Source: CAYGWX01 sp964353855 [NCBI: uncultured bacterium] (GTDB lineage: Bacteria; Edwardsbacteria; CAYGWX01). From it: 35,641 nt of DNA. How positions within the stretch are numbered: the stretch's first letter is position 1; each line of letters opens with the position of its first letter. The notes below the pieces were generated by a model. That model made no database searches, was not told the DNA's origin, and saw only the letters and a list, made by a program, of their open reading frames with translations. A program made the position numbers and the translations under genes. Below, one piece after another: positions 7,148-13,348 of this stretch. The stretch is from the NCBI GenBank assembly GCA_964353855.1, contig CAYGWX010000009.1:31782-67422 (forward strand), given 5' to 3'.

Positions 7148-7822
7148 ATGCCGCACAATTATATCCCAAACCAGGACCCGGCGTTCGACGCCTGGTTCCA
7201 AAACTACCAGCAGTACGCCGTGGCCAATGCCGTGGCTCTGGGCCTGACCCCGGCCCAGGCGCTTGAGATTCAAACCGCGAAGATCAACTGGAGCCTGGGC
7301 TACTCCAACCTGATCGCGGCCCGGAACAACTACCAGGGGGCCCAGGAAATCAAGGACGAGAAGCGCGAGGCCGGTGAGGGCGTCATCCGGAAGTTCACCG
7401 GAATGATCCAGAAGCGCCCTGAGACGACCGACGCCCAGAGAGAGGGCCTGGGCATCACGGTGCCGGACCGCCAGCCCACGCCGCTGGACCCGGGGTGGAT
7501 TCTTCAAGAGCCGCCGCCCATCGTGCTCGTGGACACGAAACAGAGGCTTCAGGCCACGATCCACTTCGGCCCGAACCCCTCGGACGAGCGGAAGAACCCC
7601 AAGCCGGAGTTCGTCCACGCCGCGGAACTCTATTACAGCTTCGGCGGAGTGCCCACGGACGCCGCGTCCTACGTGTTCCTGGCCCAGGACACGGCCTCGC
7701 CCTACGTGCACCTTTTCGGCGGGCTTCAGGCCGTGACCGTGACCTACCGCCTGCGCTGGGTGGACCGGCTGGGGCGGCCCGGCCCGTTCAGCGAGCCGGT
7801 GACCGTGACGATTACGGCGTAG
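7148..7822 (+). CDS. Hypothetical protein, helical N-terminus and Fn3-like C-terminus
   Basis: 224-aa protein with no signal peptide or membrane segment. Residues 1-75 are helical (DPAFDAWFQNYQQYAV, 'LGLTPAQALEIQTAKINWSLGY', 'AARNNYQGAQEIKDEKREAG'). A middle part holds LGITVPDRQPTPLDPG. The last 90 residues have an Fn3-like pattern (VDTKQRLQATIHF, AELYYSFGG, VTYRLRWVDRLGRPGPFSEP, TVTITA). From memory this layout matches a family of uncharacterised proteins scattered through several phyla, with the same 'GITV.D..PTP' and 'RWV...G..GPWS' landmarks, but I cannot name a function. I chose ATG 7148 over the in-frame TTG 7133 because GAGGAGG lies 6 nt upstream of it. A strong hairpin follows the stop. 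Confidence 0.75.
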   Translation: MPHNYIPNQDPAFDAWFQNYQQYAVANAVALGLTPAQALEIQTAKINWSLGYSNLIAARNNYQGAQEIKDEKREAGEGVIRKFTGMIQKRPETTDAQREGLGITVPDRQPTPLDPGWILQEPPPIVLVDTKQRLQATIHFGPNPSDERKNPKPEFVHAAELYYSFGGVPTDAASYVFLAQDTASPYVHLFGGLQAVTVTYRLRWVDRLGRPGPFSEPVTVTITA

Positions 7823-7853
7823 GTTAAACAAACAACAAACAACCAAACCAAGA

Positions 7854-7882
7854 GGGGGGCTCCGGCTCCGCCGGAGCCCCCC
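7854..7882 (+). terminator. Strong GC hairpin, terminator-like but without a T-tract
   Basis: GGGGGGCTCCGG (7854-7865), loop CTCCG, CCGGAGCCCCCC (7871-7882): a perfect 12-bp stem. It is preceded by AACAACCAAACC and followed by GGAAGAAAGG, so the usual run of Ts is missing. The same AACAACCAAACC-plus-hairpin arrangement occurs at 8644-8682. Confidence 0.6.
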
Positions 7883-7903
7883 GGAAGAAAGGTGGTGGAA
7901 ATA

Positions 7904-8191
7904 ATGGATAGAGCAGAATCACCCAAAAACACAAAAACGGTTGGGGAGTTGTTAATTGAACGTGGTGCACAGAATAGAGCCTTTGAGGTGTGCATAGAGG
8001 GCTTACAGGCGATGAAGCCGCGCAAAAAGAAAGTGGGGAAAGGTAAATGGGAAATCGAATATATACCGGATTACAGAATTCGGCAAAGATCAAAAAAGCT
8101 CCTAATAAAGTTATCGAAAGGCAATATTTTCAATTTGTGCTCTGAGGAGATGAAGGTCAAAGTAAGAAAGGTCCTATCGCAATTGGAATAA
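7904..8191 (+). CDS. Small basic hypothetical protein, lower GC than its surroundings
   Basis: 95-aa orphan of unknown function. It begins MDRAESPKNTK, contains 'TVGELLIERG' and a long basic, helix-prone middle (MKPRKKKVGKGKWEIEY, RIRQRSKKLLIKLSKG). The high Lys/Arg content suggests nucleic acid binding, as in small phage or plasmid proteins, but there is no recognisable helix-turn-helix. Base use is clearly more AT-rich than that of the flanking genes (runs such as aataaagttatcgaaagg), a sign of recent transfer. The start could also be GTG 7892 or 7895; ATG 7904 is preferred because AAGGTGG lies about 7 nt upstream. It shares a hairpin-bounded segment with the next gene, 50 nt downstream. 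Confidence 0.6.
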   Translation: MDRAESPKNTKTVGELLIERGAQNRAFEVCIEGLQAMKPRKKKVGKGKWEIEYIPDYRIRQRSKKLLIKLSKGNIFNLCSEEMKVKVRKVLSQLE

Positions 8192-8241
8192 TTGAAGAAA
8201 AAGTCTTAGGCGGTGTAAACCGGGATACGGAGGTGATATTT

Positions 8242-8607
8242 ATGGGGCTTGGAAAATGGTGGCTAACCCACGGCCCGGGTTCCCCCGGCCGTTGTGCAAA
8301 GGCAATAACAAAGTCGTACCTGACCCACAAGGCCGATCATCCGTGGGCTTCAAAAAAGGAACTTCTACAGCTAACCGGTTTTTCCAGAAAGGAAACATGG
8401 GAGGTAGTCGGAAGGTGTAATCTTACCGATGCAAAAGTCGCGGAGATAGTTGAATCTGCTGGTGCCGATCTCCCCAAGTTCGTGCTCTCATTGATCATTG
8501 AGGAAGATCCGAAAGTTGAGCGGCTTCTGACTGAATCGCCAGACCTTTACCCGGATGTTGTTGGGGTCGTCACTAAAATAGTACGGAAGTACGCTCCTGG
8601 CGAGTAA
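8242..8607 (+). CDS. Hypothetical protein, 121 aa, in the same transferred-looking segment
   Basis: Unrecognised soluble protein. The N-terminus holds KWWLTHGPGSPGRCAKAITKSY, followed by SKKELLQLTGFSRKETW, which reads like a helix-turn-helix-style pair of short helices. The C-terminal half is helical and acidic (AKVAEIVESAGADLPKFVLSLIIEEDPKVERLL). The 'THGPGSP' opening is distinctive; I recall similar uncharacterised proteins but no function. The start ATG 8242 is set by GGAGG at 8229-8233, 8 nt upstream. Base composition is lower in GC than the core genes. A clean terminator hairpin begins 2 nt after the stop. Confidence 0.65.
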   Translation: MGLGKWWLTHGPGSPGRCAKAITKSYLTHKADHPWASKKELLQLTGFSRKETWEVVGRCNLTDAKVAEIVESAGADLPKFVLSLIIEEDPKVERLLTESPDLYPDVVGVVTKIVRKYAPGE

Positions 8608-8608
8608 G

Positions 8609-8630
8609 GGCCGCCTTGAGGGCGGCCTTT
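8609..8630 (+). terminator. Rho-independent terminator
   Basis: GGCCGCC (8609-8615), loop TTGAG, GGCGGCC (8621-8627), then TTT. It starts immediately after the TAA at 8605-8607. Confidence 0.75.
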
Positions 8631-8657
8631 GAAAAAAGCAATAAACAACCAAACCCG

Positions 8658-8682
8658 GGGGGCGGGGCTTCGCCCCGCCCCC
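8658..8682. terminator. 11-bp GC hairpin without a T-tract
   Basis: GGGGGCGGGGC (8658-8668), loop TTC, GCCCCGCCCCC (8672-8682). It is preceded by AACAACCAAACC, as is the hairpin at 7854-7882, so the two appear to be copies of one element. It may block transcription, or mark the edges of the lower-GC segment. Confidence 0.55.
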
Positions 8683-8770
8683 TCATTCCAGACAACCCCG
8701 GACCAGGTTAGCGCATCCTAACAGGTAGTCGCGCTTTTATCCTTCCGAACCTTCCCGATAAGGAGGAACC

Positions 8771-9556
8771 ATGAAGAAGCTCGCCTTTATCCTGCTCGCC
8801 GTACCACTCCTGTGGGGGTGCTCCAAGAAGACCGTCACGACCGTCGTTCATTCCAAGGCCGCCTTTGCTGAGATCAAGCCCCTTTGGGCCAATGTGGATA
8901 TTATTTCGGTTCCGGCCATTGACCCTTCCGCGGCCCGGGCCAGCGTCTGGGCCCGCAATGTCCCGCACGACTTGAAGGTTGTTAAGACGGCAAGGTTCGG
9001 GAAATTGGAGTTCTGGGGGAACTGGCAAGACCCCGCTACGGGGATTCCCTGCTCGTTGGTAGTGAGCACGCCGTTGGGCACTAGTCGAGGCACGGTGGTG
9101 ATCCCCCGGGATGTCACGATCCTCAGTCCGATCCAAAGTGACACCTTGGCCTGGGGCGACGTGACGATAGTCTGGTACTGTCCGGACCAGCCGGTCTGGT
9201 ACGAGATGACCTTCGACTATACAGCCTACGACACCAACCGGCACCAGATGGGTTATGCAGACACCCAACTCGTTACCCGCGATACCCTGGCAGTCATCCC
9301 GGCTGGGTTCCTCAGGAGATATCCCACCGCGCCTTACATCTACGGCCATGGTGGGGTGTATGCCCACACCGGCCCCTACCCCGGGGAGGCGGACAACTTC
9401 AGCGGCGATATACGAGGTTATTTGATTGGCACGGACTGGGGTGATGGCATCGGTTTCTATATGGGCACGCCACTCCTTGGCCTTGGTTCTGCCCCGGCAC
9501 CCCGGATTGCCGATGAGAAGAGGAGGGAGTACCTGCGGAGGCTCTACGGGCTGTAG
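8771..9556 (+). CDS. Hypothetical lipoprotein
   Basis: 261-aa protein beginning MKKLAFILLAVPLLWGCSKK: a lipoprotein signal peptide with lipobox LWG-Cys17, so the mature protein is tethered in the envelope. The rest is rich in beta-type sequence with many aromatic residues (VWYCPDQPVWYEMTFDYTAYD, then 'GHGGVYAHTGPYPGE' and GIGFYMGTPLLGLG). The middle part looks like one or two Ig-like sandwich domains. No catalytic motif is visible and I do not recognise the family. The start is well supported by AAGGAGG at 8760-8766. It has its own terminator downstream and a spacer of about 160 nt upstream, so it is probably a single-gene unit. Confidence 0.7.
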   Translation: MKKLAFILLAVPLLWGCSKKTVTTVVHSKAAFAEIKPLWANVDIISVPAIDPSAARASVWARNVPHDLKVVKTARFGKLEFWGNWQDPATGIPCSLVVSTPLGTSRGTVVIPRDVTILSPIQSDTLAWGDVTIVWYCPDQPVWYEMTFDYTAYDTNRHQMGYADTQLVTRDTLAVIPAGFLRRYPTAPYIYGHGGVYAHTGPYPGEADNFSGDIRGYLIGTDWGDGIGFYMGTPLLGLGSAPAPRIADEKRREYLRRLYGL

Positions 9557-9570
9557 TCCTAGTGATTCAA

Positions 9571-9600
9571 CAAACAGGGCCGCCTGCGGGCGGCCCTTTG
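9571..9600 (+). terminator. Rho-independent terminator after the lipoprotein gene
   Basis: GGGCCGCC (9577-9584), loop TGCG, GGCGGCCC (9589-9596), followed by TTTG. Flanking CAAAC and GTTTG can extend the stem. Confidence 0.75.
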
Positions 9601-9610
9601 GTTTGTGGTC

Positions 9611-9640
9611 TTGCTAAAACGCCTGTGTCTCTGGTAAAAT
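9611..9640 (+). promoter_or_regulatory. Possible sigma-70 promoter for the cyclase/ATPase gene
   Basis: TTGCTA (9611-9616) and TAAAAT (9635-9640) with 18-bp spacing. The -10 matches at five of six positions and the -35 at four. It lies 55 nt before the ATG at 9695. Confidence 0.4.
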
Positions 9641-9694
9641 TAAAGCTGATTTCCCTGTGGAATCCAATCCAACAAACAAATTAAGCATCCCTCC

Positions 9695-12600
9695 ATGCCA
9701 CCCTCCCTCGAAGAACGCCGCATCCTGACGGTCCTGTTCGCGGACCTGTCCGGGTTCACGCCCCTGGCCTCCAAGCTCGACCCGGAGGAGGTCCGGGAGG
9801 CGGCCAATCTCTGCTTCGAGCACCTGAACAAGGCCATCGCCAAAGAGGGCGGGACGGTGCTGAAGTACGAGGGCGACCTGGTCATGGCCCTGTTCGGGCT
9901 TCCCCTGGCCCACGAGGACGACCCGGAGCGGGCGGTCCGGGCCTCCCTGGCGATGATCGCCATGCTTCCGGAGATCAACCAGAAGCTCTCGGCCAAGCTG
10001 AGGATCAAGACCGACCTGGGCCTGCACATCGGGGTCAACAGCGGGACCGTGGTGGTCGGGGAGATCGGCTCCGCGGAGAAGAAGGAATACACCGTGATGG
10101 GGGACACGGTGAACCTGGGCTCCCGGCTCAAGGACGCGGCCAAGCGGGGCGAGGTCCTGGTCTCGGAGCCGGTGTTCCGGGCCTCGCGCTACCTCTTCGA
10201 GTACGAGGCCTGCCCGCCGGCAGAACTGAAAGGGTTCGATGAGCCGGTGAAGCTGTTCCGGCCCCTGCGGGAAAAGCAGAGGCCCGAGCCCAAGCGGGGC
10301 ATCAAGGGCCTTTACTCGCCGCTGGTGGGGCGGGACCGGGAGCTTGCGGCGCTCCAGGAGATGGTCGGCAAACTCGCCGAGGGAAAAGGCGGGGCGGCGT
10401 TCGTGCTCGGGGACGCGGGCCTGGGGAAGTCCCGGCTGCTCGATGAGCTCGTGAAGTCGCTCCCGGAGCTCAAGGCCCCGGTCACCCTGCTGGAGGGGCG
10501 CTGTCTGTTCTACAGCGAGACCGTGCCCTACTGGCCCTTCCTGCAGGTCCTGGGAAGCGTGTTCGGAATCGGGGAGGGGGATTCCCGGGAGTCCGTGAAG
10601 GAAAAGCTCCTGGCGAAAAGCAAAGAAATCTTCCCCGCGGCCTGGGAGGAGTCCGTCCCTTACCTTGGCTACCTGTTCTCGGTCCGGTTCCCGGACGGGC
10701 TGGACGAGAAGATCAAGTACCTCCAGGCCAAGGACCTGAAGACCGGGATCCAGGTGAGCGTCCGGAAGCTGCTCGCGGCCCTGTCCCGCGCCCGGCCCCT
10801 GCTCGCGGTCGTGGAGGACTACCACTGGATAGACACCTCGTCCCTGGAGCTCCTGGAGTTCCTGTTCGATTCCCCGGAGCCGTTCCCGATGCTCCTCCTG
10901 GCCCTGTCCCGGATCGAGAAGGACAAGGAGGGCAACCGCACCCGGGAGCGGCTGAAGAAGAAACTGGGCCCGGCCTACCGCGAGCTCCTCCTGGAGCCGC
11001 TGGACGAGGAGGCCGGCTCCCGGCTGGCCTACAACCTGCTCCAGATCCCGGGCATCACCGAGGGGTTCAAGGACAAGCTCCTGGCCAAGGCCGAGGGCAA
11101 CCCCTTTTACCTGGAGGAGATCATCCGCTCGCTCATCGACTCCGGGGCCATGGCCTATTCCGGGGGGGTCTGGCGCCTGACCACGGACGTCTCCGCCCTG
11201 GAGATCCCGGACACGGTCCAGGCGGTCATCGCGGCCCGGCTGGACCGCCTGGAGCGCGAGGTGCGGGACGTCCTGCTGATGGCCGCGGTCCTGGGCCGGA
11301 ACTTCCAAAGCCGGCTCCTGGAATACCTCTGCGGCCTGGACGGCCTGATGCTCACCCTCTACCTCGCCACCCTGGAGGAGTTCGAGTTCATCCGGGAGTC
11401 CCGCAGCGAGCCCGAGACGGAATACGCCTTCCGGCACCCCCTGTCCCGGGAGGTGGCCTACGAGGGCCTGCTCAAGAAGCGGCGCCGGGAGCTTCACCGC
11501 AAGGCCGGCGAGGCCGTGGAGGAGCTCTACAAGGACCGGCTGGAGGATTTCACCGAGCTCCTGGCCCACCAGTACGCGCACAGCGACAACCTGGAGAAGG
11601 CCCTGCTCTGGCTCAAGCGGGCGGGAAAGAAGGCCAAGGACAGCTACGCCAACGACGAGGCCATCGCCTTTTATCAGAAGATCCTGGCCCTCATCGAGGA
11701 GGAAGGAGGGGGCCGGGGGGGCCGGGAGGAAGACCTCTGCGCTGCCAGCGAAGCCCTCGGGGATATCTGCGGGGTGAAGGGAAAATACCCGGAGGCGATC
11801 CGCTATTACGGGGAGATGGGCCGCCACGCCAGCGGGGACCTGATCGTGAGGACCAGGGTCCTGACGAAGACCGCCGAGATGTACGAGATGCAGAGCCGGT
11901 TCGACGAAGCCCTGGCCGTCCTCGCAGAGGCCGAGAAGGACTTATCCGAGCGCAGCGAGGCAGAGCTCCTGGGGAAATGCGATATCTGCATCGAACGCTG
12001 CTGGATCTACCGCATCCGGGGGGACACGGACCGCGCCGTCCGGGAAGGGGAGACCGCCCTGCGGATCCTGGAGGTGGACTTAAGGGAGGTCCGCTCCGGC
12101 CTGGACCCCAAAAAGATCAACCAGTCCCGGGTGAGGGTGTTCAACAGCCTGGGCGGGATCTACTACATCAAGGGGGAGTACGACCGGGCGATCAAGCTCT
12201 TCGAGACCTGCCTGGCGATCTGCCGGGAGATCGGGGACAAGCATAAGATGGCCGCGGCCTACTGCAACCTGGGCATCATGTACTACGACAAGGGGGAGTT
12301 CGACTCCTCGCTCCAGCATTACCGGACCTTCCAGGCGATCTGCGAGGAGATCGGCGAGCGGAGGGGGACGGGCACGGCCTCCGGGAACATGGCCATCGTC
12401 TATCAGGATATGGGGGACTACGAGCGGGCGATCGAGCTCTACGGCAAGGCCCTTGCGATCGCCCAGGAGGTGGGCGACCGGCTGAGCTTCGGCATGGCCA
12501 GCGGCAACCTGGGGATCGTTTACAAATCCCTGGGCGACTACCCCCGGGCCACCGAGCTCTTCCAGACCTACTACGAGATCTCCCGGGACCACGGGTATAA

Positions 12601-13123
12601 ACAGGGCGTGGGCGTCGCCGGGCTCAACCTGGCGAACCTGCTTCAGATCACCGGGGAGCTCTCCAAGGCCGAGGAGCATCTCCGGAAGTCCGAAGAGATC
12701 TTCCAGGAGATCGGAGACAAGCCCACCCTGACCGAGGTGTACGCCAGCTGGGCGGAACTCGAATGTCTGGATGGCGGCTCGGTCCAGGAGGCTCTGGACT
12801 ATGCGGACAGAGCGTTCCAGATGGCCCAGGAGGTGAAATCCAGGGGCAACCTCGCGCTCGCCCACTGGACGTACGGCAACGTCTTCGCCTGCTCCGGCGA
12901 TTTCGCCAGGTCCGAGGATCATTTCCGCAAGGCCCTGGAGGGGTTCGAGGAGATGAAGCAGAAGCGCTCCCTGGCTGATGTCTTCCTGGACTATGCCCTG
13001 ATGCTCAAGAAAGGCGGAGCCCAGGGCGCTTTTCCTCCTGGCCAGGCCGAGGAATTTCTGGGCAAGGCCCGGACGATATACGGGGAGTTGAATCTGCCCC
13101 ACAAAGTGAAGGAGTGCATTTAA
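9695..13123 (+). CDS. Class III nucleotidyl cyclase - AAA ATPase - TPR signalling protein
   Basis: 1142-aa cytoplasmic protein. Residues 8-190 form a class III cyclase domain with a full active site: metal-binding D17 (FADLSGFT) and D61 (KYEGD), transition-state N140 and R144 (VNLGSRL), and purine-selecting K57 with T133. The Lys-Thr pair is typical of class IIIb adenylate cyclases, so cAMP is the likely product. An AAA-type ATPase follows, with Walker A GDAGLGKS (239-246) and a Walker B-like LLAVVEDYHWID at about 369. Residues from about 640 to 1120 are TPR repeats (for example YCNLGIMYYDKGEFDSSLQHY, YERAIELYGKALAIAQEVGD), a docking platform. No membrane segment is seen. This architecture is known in many bacteria and is related to LuxR-family/guanylate cyclase STAND proteins; the input signal is unknown. 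The ATG has no clear Shine-Dalgarno. Confidence 0.92.
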   Translation: MPPSLEERRILTVLFADLSGFTPLASKLDPEEVREAANLCFEHLNKAIAKEGGTVLKYEGDLVMALFGLPLAHEDDPERAVRASLAMIAMLPEINQKLSAKLRIKTDLGLHIGVNSGTVVVGEIGSAEKKEYTVMGDTVNLGSRLKDAAKRGEVLVSEPVFRASRYLFEYEACPPAELKGFDEPVKLFRPLREKQRPEPKRGIKGLYSPLVGRDRELAALQEMVGKLAEGKGGAAFVLGDAGLGKSRLLDELVKSLPELKAPVTLLEGRCLFYSETVPYWPFLQVLGSVFGIGEGDSRESVKEKLLAKSKEIFPAAWEESVPYLGYLFSVRFPDGLDEKIKYLQAKDLKTGIQVSVRKLLAALSRARPLLAVVEDYHWIDTSSLELLEFLFDSPEPFPMLLLALSRIEKDKEGNRTRERLKKKLGPAYRELLLEPLDEEAGSRLAYNLLQIPGITEGFKDKLLAKAEGNPFYLEEIIRSLIDSGAMAYSGGVWRLTTDVSALEIPDTVQAVIAARLDRLEREVRDVLLMAAVLGRNFQSRLLEYLCGLDGLMLTLYLATLEEFEFIRESRSEPETEYAFRHPLSREVAYEGLLKKRRRELHRKAGEAVEELYKDRLEDFTELLAHQYAHSDNLEKALLWLKRAGKKAKDSYANDEAIAFYQKILALIEEEGGGRGGREEDLCAASEALGDICGVKGKYPEAIRYYGEMGRHASGDLIVRTRVLTKTAEMYEMQSRFDEALAVLAEAEKDLSERSEAELLGKCDICIERCWIYRIRGDTDRAVREGETALRILEVDLREVRSGLDPKKINQSRVRVFNSLGGIYYIKGEYDRAIKLFETCLAICREIGDKHKMAAAYCNLGIMYYDKGEFDSSLQHYRTFQAICEEIGERRGTGTASGNMAIVYQDMGDYERAIELYGKALAIAQEVGDRLSFGMASGNLGIVYKSLGDYPRATELFQTYYEISRDHGYKQGVGVAGLNLANLLQITGELSKAEEHLRKSEEIFQEIGDKPTLTEVYASWAELECLDGGSVQEALDYADRAFQMAQEVKSRGNLALAHWTYGNVFACSGDFARSEDHFRKALEGFEEMKQKRSLADVFLDYALMLKKGGAQGAFPPGQAEEFLGKARTIYGELNLPHKVKECI

Positions 13124-13167
13124 AGAGTTGTTGATTCGATAGATTCCGGACCAAGGCTCGGGTGTTG

Positions 13168-13208
13168 AATGGCGACCCATGAAAAACCATGGGTTGCCAT
13201 TTCTTTTT
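13168..13208 (+). terminator. Strong rho-independent terminator after the cyclase/ATPase gene
   Basis: AATGGCGACCCATG (13168-13181), loop AAAAAC, CATGGGTTGCCATT (13188-13201): a 14-bp stem with one G.T pair, then TTCTTTTTC. It lies 45 nt past the stop. Confidence 0.85.
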
Positions 13209-13312
13209 CCAAAGCCGATTCGATCGGGATCCCTCCGGCAAATGGATAGAAGAGCGGGGATGAGAGACTCTTTTCCCGCCCCGGTGTTTCAGGAACGGGC
13301 CCCGATTAAATC

Positions 13313-13341
13313 TTGCAATATTTGGTGTTATCGAATATAAT
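13313..13341 (+). promoter_or_regulatory. Promoter giving a leaderless transcript for the peptidase-barrel gene
   Basis: TTGCAA (13313-13318) and a perfect TATAAT (13336-13341) with 17-bp spacing. The -10 ends only 7 nt before the ATG at 13349, which places the expected transcription start at or next to the start codon. No Shine-Dalgarno is present. Confidence 0.65.
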
Positions 13342-13348
13342 AATACCT

